From contig NZ_QFWX01000006.1 of NCBI RefSeq assembly GCF_003344045.1, positions 62,001 to 126,000 of the forward strand: DNA of 64,000 nucleotides. Reading direction: 5' to 3'. The translations under genes were made by a program, and so were the position numbers. The DNA comes from Marinobacter vulgaris (GTDB taxonomy: Bacteria; Pseudomonadota; Gammaproteobacteria; Pseudomonadales; Oleiphilaceae). Shown piece by piece: positions 8,704-17,370 of the stretch (position 1 is the stretch's first letter; each line of letters begins with the position of its first letter). Below the pieces are notes generated by a model. It worked only from the letters and a program-made list of their open reading frames with translations. It ran no database searches and was not told the DNA's origin.

Positions 8704-9684
8704 TTACTCCAGGGCCTGCAGCCTGTCGAAGGTTTCGCGGTTCCAGCTCGCCTCTGGACCATTCAGCTCTTCAGCGACAGCAGCCCGGAAGGGCGCACGA
8801 TCCACCTCGTTAACCGTGATGCCCTGTTCGCGGAACCATTCCACCAACTCCAGTTCAGAACTGCGGATATCTTCCGAGGCGCCCACGGCGGCTTCGCTCA
8901 ACACCGTCATCAACGTGCCATAATCCTCTTCCTGCATGCTGTCTGACATCCGACCGGCAACGATCGTGAGCAGTGCGTCGGTGATATGACCGGTCAGGGT
9001 TATGTAGTCCTGGACCTCGTGGAACTTCTTGAACTGAATGGTAGGAAGCGGATTCTCCTGGGCATCCACAACGCCTTGCTGCAGTGCCAGATAAACCTCG
9101 GCAAATGCCATTGGAGTGGCGTTAGCGCCCACGGCCTCCGGGAACATCTTGTACAGTGACGCATTGGGTACACGAATCTTCATACCTTCCATATCGGCTG
9201 GCACGTTGATCTCACTGTTGGACGTCACGTGTCGTTGTCCGTAGTACACCAGTCCGGCGATATCGTCGCCGGTAGCCTTGGTGTATCCCTGGGAAAGATC
9301 CTGTAAAAGATCAGAATCGCGGTACGCTTCCCAATGAGCAAAGTCCCGGAACATGAACGGCGCACTGCCAATGGCCATTGGTCCGTAGCGGCGACCGGCG
9401 AAGAACTGCCCGTCATAGATAATGTCGACTGTGCCGAGCTCCAGGCCTTCGGCCAGATCCGTCTGCTTGCCAAGAGACGACGACGGATACACCTCAATTG
9501 AATACCTTCCGTCAGTGCGCTCTTCAAAAGCTTTGGCGGCCCACTCTGCCCATTCATGGTAGGGCGACTGGGACTCGTAGACGTGCCCCCATCTCAGCTC
9601 GGTCTGCGCCAAGGCGCTTCCAGAGCCAGCCATCGCAAAAATGCCGGCTGCAATAACCGACGGTATACCGAATATTTTTTTCAT
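8704..9684 (-). CDS. dctP: TRAP transporter substrate-binding protein (DctP family)
   Basis: 326 residues with a signal peptide ending near SALAQ, then the DctP fold. Diagnostic parts are ELRWGHVYESQSPYHEWA, the MKIRVPNAS segment holding the conserved Arg that pairs with a carboxylate ligand, and ATPMAFAEVYLALQQGVVDAQENP. This points to an organic-acid ligand, perhaps a 2-oxo or hydroxy acid, in keeping with the E1/E2 genes downstream. First gene of the operon, with GGGAGG-containing sequence just before its ATG. I see no LacI-type operator in its upstream 100 bases, unlike the neighbouring regulon. Confidence 0.93.
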   Translation of the reverse strand: MKKIFGIPSVIAAGIFAMAGSGSALAQTELRWGHVYESQSPYHEWAEWAAKAFEERTDGRYSIEVYPSSSLGKQTDLAEGLELGTVDIIYDGQFFAGRRYGPMAIGSAPFMFRDFAHWEAYRDSDLLQDLSQGYTKATGDDIAGLVYYGQRHVTSNSEINVPADMEGMKIRVPNASLYKMFPEAVGANATPMAFAEVYLALQQGVVDAQENPLPTIQFKKFHEVQDYITLTGHITDALLTIVAGRMSDSMQEEDYGTLMTVLSEAAVGASEDIRSSELELVEWFREQGITVNEVDRAPFRAAVAEELNGPEASWNRETFDRLQALE

Positions 9685-9783
9685 TTTCCCTCCCGGGAAT
9701 TCAATAAATCCGAAAACGAGATCAGACTCAGGTGTTTAAAAGTTTGACTGGCAGTCCGTTGCCAGAAGCTTTTTCCCTCGTTA

Positions 9784-10995
9784 TCAGAAGTACAAAGCAC
9801 CTACGACGGTGAACTGAGTGTTCCAGGTGTCGTCATCAGGTCCGCCGTTTGCAAAGTCGGCGTTCTTGGACGTATACACACTGACCCAGGTGTTAAAGGC
9901 ACCTCTTGAGAGGTGAACGCCAGCAATGCTGAACTGTGTGTCGTCAGCGGAGATGGTGTCTTCGCTGCCACTGTCGAGAAAATCGTAATCGTGATAGAAC
10001 TTGACGGTGTCAAAGATGCCAACGGACGCTGGCATTGTGTAGGAGATCCGGGTTGAGTAGACATTGCCGCTTGCCGGAATCGGTTTGCCTTGTGACAGAT
10101 AAACGGTGTCCGTGGTAGCTGGGCCACCGACAGGTGCTCTGTCCAGGTTGTAGTCGTACACCATGCCCTGGAGAGTCAATGCAAAGCCACCGGCGTTGTA
10201 GTTGGCAAAAGCAGTCGCTGCCCAGTGCTCACCCCCGCTGTCATTTGTCACCGTGTTGAACAGGTCGCCATATTGACCGTTGGAACCCAGTTGCAGAGTC
10301 GCTCCATCCAGGTCAATGGTGTAAGCACCGCCACCGTGAAAGGTATTATTTAATTCCACCTCGGACAGGCCGTTCTGGGCGATCAGATCAGGGCGAAAAC
10401 GGGCCGTGGGTTTGCTGGTCAACTCGGCGTTTTTGGTGAAGGCGAACACCCAGTCGGCGTTGCCCTGGCTGAACATGGTTTTGATACCCGGCTCGGAGTT
10501 GTTTGCCAGGCCGATCCACAGAGGCACGTCACTCAAAAAGCTGTTGTCATAATAGGAGCCGTCCACGCCCGCTCCAAGGGGTTGAATAATCACGCCGGCT
10601 TCTGTCGACCAGTTGTCGTTGTGTTTCAGCCCGGCGTAGGTCCAGGCAGGGAAAAAGGCCTGCTGGGTTACCTGATAATCCCATCTGGAACGGTAATAGA
10701 GTCCGCCGTCGAAATCTCCGCTTATGATCAATTCGAACTTGTCGAGAAAATAATCACCGCTCTTTTCGCGACTGGCTTCGGAGTGGTCCGCAAGGATATA
10801 AAGTGTCTCGATCCCGACGCCGACTCTGAGAGGTATGGTGTTCTCAAGATCCGCGATCCGGTTTTCAATATCGTCCATCCGGTAACCGGCCGATTCTTGC
10901 GCCAGTATCGTTGAGGTGCAAAGCATTGCAAGCGCACCAGCGACAGCAGATAAGCTCTGAAACTTCAGCCTAGCCTTCGGTATCACACTAGTCAT
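9784..10995 (-). CDS. Outer-membrane porin, probably solute/carbohydrate type
   Basis: 403 residues. The signal peptide ends near TILAQES. A short coiled-coil-like stretch (MDDIENRIADLENTIPLRVG) follows, then a long beta-barrel region (DYFLDKFELIISGDFDGGLYYRSRWDYQ and similar strands) and a terminal Phe (VGALYF), the normal porin C-terminus. The N-terminal helix plus barrel resembles trimeric specific porins. ATG at 10995 has GGAGAGAACC upstream; the longer frame starting at 11043 lacks this. Its promoter holds a LacI-type operator and a second palindrome, linking it to the ABC transporter and chaperonin genes. Confidence 0.85.
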   Translation of the reverse strand: MTSVIPKARLKFQSLSAVAGALAMLCTSTILAQESAGYRMDDIENRIADLENTIPLRVGVGIETLYILADHSEASREKSGDYFLDKFELIISGDFDGGLYYRSRWDYQVTQQAFFPAWTYAGLKHNDNWSTEAGVIIQPLGAGVDGSYYDNSFLSDVPLWIGLANNSEPGIKTMFSQGNADWVFAFTKNAELTSKPTARFRPDLIAQNGLSEVELNNTFHGGGAYTIDLDGATLQLGSNGQYGDLFNTVTNDSGGEHWAATAFANYNAGGFALTLQGMVYDYNLDRAPVGGPATTDTVYLSQGKPIPASGNVYSTRISYTMPASVGIFDTVKFYHDYDFLDSGSEDTISADDTQFSIAGVHLSRGAFNTWVSVYTSKNADFANGGPDDDTWNTQFTVVGALYF

Positions 10996-11027
10996 GGTTC
11001 TCTCCGTATTGTTTTTGTTTACATAGG

Positions 11028-11043
11028 ATGTGCAACTGCACAT
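11028..11043. promoter_or_regulatory. Near-perfect 16-bp palindrome at the porin transcription start
   Basis: ATGTGCAACTGCACAT is an inverted repeat with only the two central bases unpaired. It lies just downstream of the porin -10 element, where transcription would start. The core GTGCAAYTGCAC recurs once more in the window, at 55318-55329. It is probably a binding site for a second regulator; the protein is unknown. Confidence 0.55.
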
Positions 11044-11047
11044 TCAA

Positions 11048-11076
11048 TTTTTAGCAAAAGCGCATCAATAATGCAA
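11048..11076 (-). promoter_or_regulatory. Sigma70-type promoter of the porin gene
   Basis: On the minus strand, TTGCAT (11071-11076) and TAAAAA (11048-11053) are separated by 17 bases. The -35 hexamer is part of the LacI-type operator at 11072-11085, so bound repressor would block RNA polymerase. The leader to the ATG is about 50 bases. Confidence 0.6.
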
Positions 11077-11085
11077 ACGTTTGCA
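11072..11085. promoter_or_regulatory. LacI-family operator, porin promoter
   Basis: TGCAAACGTTTGCA is a perfect 14-bp palindrome with the central CG typical of LacI/GalR operators. It is one of four copies in the window, all in promoter regions between 11.0 and 20.2 kb. The LacI-family gene at 18905-19957 is the obvious candidate regulator. Confidence 0.8.
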
Positions 11086-11187
11086 TCAAAAAACAGCTAT
11101 TCATGCCCCAGCTTGTTGATGAAAGACTGATGAATCTGGTGCGCAGAACTTTGCCGGTGATGGGCGCAATCGGAGAGAGAACTGAAT

Positions 11188-11213
11188 AAAAAAGCGCCAG
11201 CATATGCTGGCGC
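11188..11213 (-). terminator. Rho-independent terminator downstream of the SDR gene
   Basis: A perfect 20-base palindrome (GCGCCAGCATATGCTGGCGC, 11194-11213) is followed on the minus strand by a run of six T. It lies about 120 bases after the SDR stop and ahead of the porin promoter. It should end the SDR transcript and insulate the porin gene. Confidence 0.8.
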
Positions 11214-11336
11214 AAGCTCCCTTTGACTGACAAGGAGGAGTGGAAACAACACAACCACAACAATGGAATGCCGGTTTAGCGTCAGGGCATCATCGACGAA
11301 GATCGATTTCGCAAAGATCTGTGGAGTTCGAGTCCC

Positions 11337-12140
11337 TCACTGGAGCACGATGCCGCCATCGATCATCAGCAACTGGCCCGTCATATAGTCAGATTCATTG
11401 CTGGCGAGGAAAGAGGCGGTACCCACGATGTCTTCCGGGTAGGAATAACGCTTCATGAGGATCATCTTTTCGGCCAGCTCGTCCATGGACTGCCCCTGTT
11501 TTTCAAACTTGCCGATGGCAACGAGATCCTTGTCCAGCTGCTCCCACAGTTCCGTTCGCACGACGCCTGGGCCATAACCGTTGACCGTTATGTTGTGGTC
11601 AACCAGCGCTTTGGCGCCACCATTTATCATTGCCTGAACCGCATGTTTGCTGCACGAATAGGGGATGACGTCGTCAAATGCCTGGCGGCTTAGAATTGAA
11701 CCCACATTGATGATTTTATACGGGCCATTGTCCTTGCCCTGGGCAATCATCTGTTTCGCTGCCTCCTGCATGCCGACCAGGCAACCCCAGGCATTAACAT
11801 CCATGATCTGCTGCCAGTTTTCTTCGGTGATATCAAGAAACATCAGGGGCTTGTTGATGCCAGCGTTATTCAGCATTACGTTGAGGCTGCCAAATGCCTC
11901 GACGGTAGCCTGAACGGCTGCTTTCATCTGGTCTCTCTTGGTTACATCCAGAGCAACTGCTATCGCTTTTCCGCCTTTCTCCTGTATCCGGGCTACAACT
12001 TCCTGACAGCCTTCAAGGTTGACGTCCGCGACACAGACTTTCGCGCCCTGCGCCGCGTAGTGCTCGGCAACCGCAGCACCAATACCCCTGGCTGCACCGG
12101 TAATCAGGCAGTTTTTGTTTTCTAAGCGTGTCTTATCCAT
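11337..12140 (-). CDS. SDR-family oxidoreductase of the LacI regulon
   Basis: 267 residues, classical SDR. It has the cofactor motif TGAARGIGAAVA, an Asp after strand 2 (VADVN) that favours NAD(H), NNAGINKP, the catalytic YSCSK and a terminal LLMIDGG segment. The style resembles sugar-alcohol or polyol dehydrogenases, but the substrate is not determined. ATG at 12140 is preceded by GAGGGGAAG. It is divergent from groES, with a LacI-type operator in the shared 166-base promoter region. It probably performs an oxidation step on the solute taken up by the nearby ABC transporter. Confidence 0.88.
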   Translation of the reverse strand: MDKTRLENKNCLITGAARGIGAAVAEHYAAQGAKVCVADVNLEGCQEVVARIQEKGGKAIAVALDVTKRDQMKAAVQATVEAFGSLNVMLNNAGINKPLMFLDITEENWQQIMDVNAWGCLVGMQEAAKQMIAQGKDNGPYKIINVGSILSRQAFDDVIPYSCSKHAVQAMINGGAKALVDHNITVNGYGPGVVRTELWEQLDKDLVAIGKFEKQGQSMDELAEKMILMKRYSYPEDIVGTASFLASNESDYMTGQLLMIDGGIVLQ

Positions 12141-12188
12141 ATCTTCCCCTCGCGTATTGTCTTTGTTTGGGTTTCAGGTGATGTGACA

Positions 12189-12217
12189 AGTCTAGCTAAG
12201 CGGTTTTACAAATGCAA
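12189..12217 (-). promoter_or_regulatory. Sigma70-type promoter of the SDR gene
   Basis: Minus-strand TTGCAT (12212-12217) and TAGACT (12189-12194) are spaced by 17 bases. The -35 hexamer is built from the edge of the operator at 12213-12226, the same layout as in the porin promoter. Confidence 0.55.
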
Positions 12218-12226
12218 ACGATTGCG
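12213..12226. promoter_or_regulatory. LacI-family operator between SDR and groES
   Basis: TGCAAACGATTGCG, one of the four related palindromes. It covers the -35 of the SDR promoter. It also lies about 11 bases upstream of a possible groES promoter (TTGAAG at 12237-12242, TAAATA at 12261-12266, 18-base spacer), so both directions could be controlled from it. Confidence 0.75.
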
Positions 12227-12306
12227 CTACATTGATTTGAAGAGTTTTGCTCGCACTCAATAAATATAAGCAACCACAAAGAATTTACCAATTGGAGAAC
12301 TTTATT

Positions 12307-12585
12307 ATGACGTTGCATCCCGCTCCCGACCGCCTGATTTTGGAATTGATAGAGCAACGACACGAGTCTGCCCAGGGCATTGTCATGTCAAACAGAAGCT
12401 CTGGAGAGTCCCCGAAAGGGCGCGTTGTTGAGGTTGGCTATGAAGCAAGGTCCCGCCTTGAAGGCATGGAACCGGGCGATACTGTTTTCTTTGTACCCGG
12501 GCAGGGAGAAGTGGTGGCGGTCGCTGGTGTTAGCAGGGTGATTATTCACCTCAGCGATGTGCTGGCATGGGCCAGTGAACAATAA
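12307..12585 (+). CDS. groES: GroES-family co-chaperonin, accessory copy
   Basis: 92 residues, close to the normal GroES length. It begins MTLHPAPDRLILELIE, has a mobile loop with the GroEL-binding GIVM triplet (residues around 25-28), then GRVVEVG and the GDTVFF segment. Canonical GroES is usually more conserved in the loop and roof regions, so this looks like a diverged second copy. GGAG lies nine bases before the ATG. It precedes groEL by 37 bases and shares the LacI-operated intergenic region with the SDR gene. No CIRCE element or clear heat-shock promoter is visible. Confidence 0.9.
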   Translation: MTLHPAPDRLILELIEQRHESAQGIVMSNRSSGESPKGRVVEVGYEARSRLEGMEPGDTVFFVPGQGEVVAVAGVSRVIIHLSDVLAWASEQ

Positions 12586-12595
12586 AGCCAACTAA

Positions 12596-14224
<1,629 letters not shown>

Positions 14225-14254
14225 CCGGTGGTCAAAAAAAGCACAAAAAGGGAG

Positions 14255-14268
14255 TGCAAACGATTGCA
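14255..14268. promoter_or_regulatory. LacI-family operator, ABC transporter promoter
   Basis: TGCAAACGATTGCA, 87 bases before the binding-protein ATG. It overlaps the TTGCAT -35 of the promoter at 14264-14291. Confidence 0.8.
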
Positions 14269-14291
14269 TTATGGCTTGCACTCTGTAAAGA
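14264..14291 (+). promoter_or_regulatory. Promoter of the ABC transporter operon
   Basis: TTGCAT (14264-14269) and TAAAGA (14286-14291) with a 16-base spacer. The -35 is part of the operator, as in the porin and SDR promoters. It lies in the 130-base gap after groEL; no terminator is evident there, so some read-through from groEL is possible. Confidence 0.5.
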
Positions 14292-14354
14292 TTACTAACG
14301 AGGTTTGATTAACACCCTCAGGTCCGAACAAAAACAAGCAACGGAGTCAAAACA

Positions 14355-15332
14355 ATGAAAGTTGAAATTAAAGCAGTTCGCACTCTCCAGAATCTCGGCA
14401 AGGTTTCTCTTCTTGCCGGATCGATCATCAGTCTCGGGTTGTCAGGGATGGCCCAGGCCGAAACTTTCAGGATCGGTATTACCCAGAACAATGTGGGTGT
14501 GGACAGCTATCAGACTACCTATGAGCAAGCCTTTGAGGATGCCGCCGAGGAAGCAGATAACGTCGAAGTCGTCGTTCTCGATGCTGGCGGTGATGTTGCC
14601 CGCCAGATTTCACAGGTAAGGAATCTGATCCAGCAACAGGTTGATGTAATCATCATTTGGCCGACCGATGGCCAGGCGGTAGTTCCTGCCATTAACGGCG
14701 CCAGGAATGCGGGTATTCCCGTAGTGGTAACAAATTCCAATATTGCTGAGGCAGGTCAGCCTTTGATTGCTGCATTTTCTGGCCCGAACAACATTCAACA
14801 GGGCGCTTATGCGGCTGAAATGATGTGTGACCAGCTTGGTGGCGAGGGCAATATTGTCCAGATCACCGGGCAACCTGGTTATACAACGGCCATTGAGCGG
14901 CAGAAAGGCTTTGAAGACCGTCTTCCCGAAGTCTGCCCCGATGTAACAATTCTCGATTCACAGCCCGGCGACTGGAATCGTGCGAAAGCCCAGCGCACGA
15001 TGGAGGACTTTCTGACCCGATATGACAGCATCGATGGTGTTTATGCTGCCGACGATAATATGGGGGTTGGTGCACTGAATGCTGCGAAATCCGAAGACCG
15101 TGCCGGAGAGATAATCTTCATTGGTGCGACCAACTTCGCGGTTGGTTATGAGGCCATGGCTCGGGGTGAATATCATGGCTCGGTATACCAGTCCCCCGCA
15201 GAGGATGCGCGCAATGCTTTAAGCATCGCTATTGCCGTTGCCCAAGGGAAAGAAGTAGACAAGATGAGTTATTTTGACACTCCGAAGATTACCCAGGAAA
15301 ACATGGGCGAATTCGAAAAGCCTGTTTTCTGA
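14355..15332 (+). CDS. Ribose-type ABC transporter substrate-binding protein
   Basis: 325 residues. The signal peptide ends near GMAQAE; the mature protein is a periplasmic binding protein of the RbsB class (Peripla_BP_4). Visible signs are FRIGITQNNVGVDSYQT, the repeated DVIIIWPTDGQAVVPAI and GIPVVVTNSNI segments of the first lobe, and YAADDNMGVGALNA in the second. The ligand is likely a sugar, polyol or similar neutral solute; it cannot be named. GGAG precedes the ATG. Immediately downstream is a hairpin before the first permease. Confidence 0.93.
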   Translation: MKVEIKAVRTLQNLGKVSLLAGSIISLGLSGMAQAETFRIGITQNNVGVDSYQTTYEQAFEDAAEEADNVEVVVLDAGGDVARQISQVRNLIQQQVDVIIIWPTDGQAVVPAINGARNAGIPVVVTNSNIAEAGQPLIAAFSGPNNIQQGAYAAEMMCDQLGGEGNIVQITGQPGYTTAIERQKGFEDRLPEVCPDVTILDSQPGDWNRAKAQRTMEDFLTRYDSIDGVYAADDNMGVGALNAAKSEDRAGEIIFIGATNFAVGYEAMARGEYHGSVYQSPAEDARNALSIAIAVAQGKEVDKMSYFDTPKITQENMGEFEKPVF

Positions 15333-15354
15333 GTCGGGATATCTGACAGTAAAA

Positions 15355-15377
15355 GGGGCCCTTGCACAAAGGGCTCC
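15355..15377 (+). other. Intercistronic hairpin between binding-protein and permease genes
   Basis: GGGGCCCTT and AAGGGCTCC form a nine-pair stem (one G-U) with the five-base loop GCACA and no T-run after it. Hairpins at this place in ABC operons commonly stabilise the upstream binding-protein mRNA or reduce permease expression. That role is inferred here. Confidence 0.6.
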
Positions 15378-15395
15378 GGTTAGTGGGGTCAAATA

Positions 15396-16397
15396 ATGAA
15401 AGCTTTGTTGGATTCTTTCAAACCAGGTTCAAAAGGTGGCGAAATATCTGCGCTTCAGTTTTTTGGGAAGCATGGTATTTCGGTGGCCTTCATTCTATGC
15501 GTCGTCATTTTTTCTCTGTCGACTCAAAAATTTCTCAGTACTGATAATTTCCTGACCGTAGTGATGCAGGCGTCCATTATCGGGACCATTGCGCTCGGTG
15601 TGACTTTTGTTGTCATCGGGGGAAACCTGGACCTGTCTGTAGGTTCCCTATTATCTTTTGCCACTGTTCTGGTGGTCGATCTTCATGACAAGGTGGGTCC
15701 CGGAACGGCAATCCTGTTGATGTTTGTCTTTACGTTGCTGATTGGCTCCGTTAACGGGTATTTAATCGGTTATCTACGGTTGAATTCACTGATTGTCACC
15801 CTGGGTATGTTATCCGCTATACAGGGCATTACCCTCGTTTATTCAGGTGGCAAAAATGTTGATATATCCGATCAGACAAATACCTGGTTTGCATTTTTTG
15901 GAAGAGAGGCGCTCTTTGGCGTTCCGGTTCCGGCAATAATATTTATAGTGCTGGGCATTATCTTGCAGATTGTGCTCCTGAAAACGGGTTTCGGCCGCAA
16001 GATATTTGCCATTGGCGGGAACGCAACCGCTTCATTATTCTCCGGCCTGCGCAGAAATCGTCTCGTATTCAGTACCTATTTGTTATCAGCGTTCACCACC
16101 GGCTGTGCTGCCCTGATTCTGGGTTCCCGCGTTATGGGGTCTCAGAATAATGTCGGTGAAGGTTACGAGTTACTGGTACTTGCCGGTGTCATCCTGGGCG
16201 GAACCAGCCTTCTGGGCGGCTCAGGAAGCATTGCGAGAACCGTCATCGGGGTACTGATTCTGGCGATGATTCAGAATGGATTGCTGCTGCTGGGCTTCCC
16301 CTACTATACCCAGTGGCTCGTTACCTGGGTGGTTATTATTGTAGCGGTATGGCTAGACATAGCTGCCAAGCGTGGCAAGCTTTTTAGCACTTATTAA
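15396..16397 (+). CDS. Ribose-type ABC transporter permease, first of two
   Basis: 333 residues, hydrophobic, with about eight to ten membrane segments and the RbsC-family signature (IGTIALGVTFVVIGGNLDLSVGS, then LIVTLGMLSAIQGI and a final GGTSLLGGSG turn). The N-terminus is basic (KPGSKGG). Base use is noticeably richer in A and T than the genes to the left. It probably forms a heterodimer with the next permease, since two different permeases are encoded. GGGG lies ten bases before the ATG. Confidence 0.92.
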   Translation: MKALLDSFKPGSKGGEISALQFFGKHGISVAFILCVVIFSLSTQKFLSTDNFLTVVMQASIIGTIALGVTFVVIGGNLDLSVGSLLSFATVLVVDLHDKVGPGTAILLMFVFTLLIGSVNGYLIGYLRLNSLIVTLGMLSAIQGITLVYSGGKNVDISDQTNTWFAFFGREALFGVPVPAIIFIVLGIILQIVLLKTGFGRKIFAIGGNATASLFSGLRRNRLVFSTYLLSAFTTGCAALILGSRVMGSQNNVGEGYELLVLAGVILGGTSLLGGSGSIARTVIGVLILAMIQNGLLLLGFPYYTQWLVTWVVIIVAVWLDIAAKRGKLFSTY

Positions 16398-16425
16398 AAC
16401 CCGAAATATGACGGGGATAATGACA

Positions 16426-17370
16426 ATGAATCGTATAATTTACTTGATAAAAAGACAGCCGATCTGGATATTTGTTTTTGTCTGTATTGTCTTCTTCAGT
16501 TTTTCATCACCTTATTTTTTCGACATCAGGAATTTCAGTAATATTCTGGTGCAGGCCTCGACAATCGGTTTGATTGCCCTTGGGATGACGTTTGTCATGA
16601 TCAACGGCAATATAGATTTATCGGTTGGAGCGACCCTGGCCCTTGCGGCAAGCCTTGCCGTTGGTTTGCAGCCGCAACTGGGAATTATCGGAGCGGTATC
16701 GGTAGGACTGCTCTCCGGTATTCTGATTGGCGCGCTAAATGGAATAATCGCCTGGAAAACCGGTGTTGACGCATTCATTGTTACTCTTGGTGCAATGATA
16801 GGAGTGAGGGGGCTGGTATTCATCTATACCGAAGAGCAGGCTTTTTACGCGTACGACCTGGCCTATGCTAATTTTGGAGCCAGCTCGTTGTTTGGCATAC
16901 CTGTGCTGGCACTGATTTTTGTATTTTTAACAATAATTGCACATCTGGTATTGAAATATACGATTCATGGACGAAATGTTTTTGCTGTTGGCGGTAACCG
17001 GGTCGCAGCCAAAGAGGCGGGCATTCGTGTCGGGCCGCATATGTTACTGAATTTTATTCTCATAGGTTTCCTGGCCGCCCTCTCGGGTATTCTGTTATCG
17101 ACTCAAATGGGCGCATCAACGCCGAATCTTGGTCGCAATTATGAGCTTTGGACGATCACAGCGGTCGTCCTGGGAGGCACGCGCCTTACCGGTGGTTTTG
17201 GCAGCATCATCGGAACCCTTGGCGGTGTTCTTGCCATCGCAATACTCCGAAATGGTATGAATTTACTTCAGGTGCCATCGTTCTACGTGCTTATCATTCT
17301 TGGCTCTATTCTGATCCTTGTTCTGTTTCTCGATAAGCGCTTCGCCGAGCCGCAAGGAGTGGGAGCATGA
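16426..17370 (+). CDS. Ribose-type ABC transporter permease, second of two
   Basis: 314 residues from ATG 16426, same family as the preceding permease (ALGMTFVMINGNIDLSVGAT, FIVTLGAMIGVRG, GGTRLTGGFGS). Several in-frame starts exist between 16372 and 16426; 16426 best fits the GGGG at 16413-16416. The stop overlaps the start of the ATPase gene by four bases (ATGA), a sign of translational coupling. AT-rich like its neighbour. Confidence 0.9.
   Translation: MNRIIYLIKRQPIWIFVFVCIVFFSFSSPYFFDIRNFSNILVQASTIGLIALGMTFVMINGNIDLSVGATLALAASLAVGLQPQLGIIGAVSVGLLSGILIGALNGIIAWKTGVDAFIVTLGAMIGVRGLVFIYTEEQAFYAYDLAYANFGASSLFGIPVLALIFVFLTIIAHLVLKYTIHGRNVFAVGGNRVAAKEAGIRVGPHMLLNFILIGFLAALSGILLSTQMGASTPNLGRNYELWTITAVVLGGTRLTGGFGSIIGTLGGVLAIAILRNGMNLLQVPSFYVLIILGSILILVLFLDKRFAEPQGVGA

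Noticed and set aside
11316..11345. GTTCGAGTCCC stretch like a tRNA T-arm near the SDR gene end
   Set aside because: The flanking bases do not pair into a T-stem, and no D-arm, anticodon arm or acceptor stem is found upstream; part of it is the end of the SDR coding sequence.
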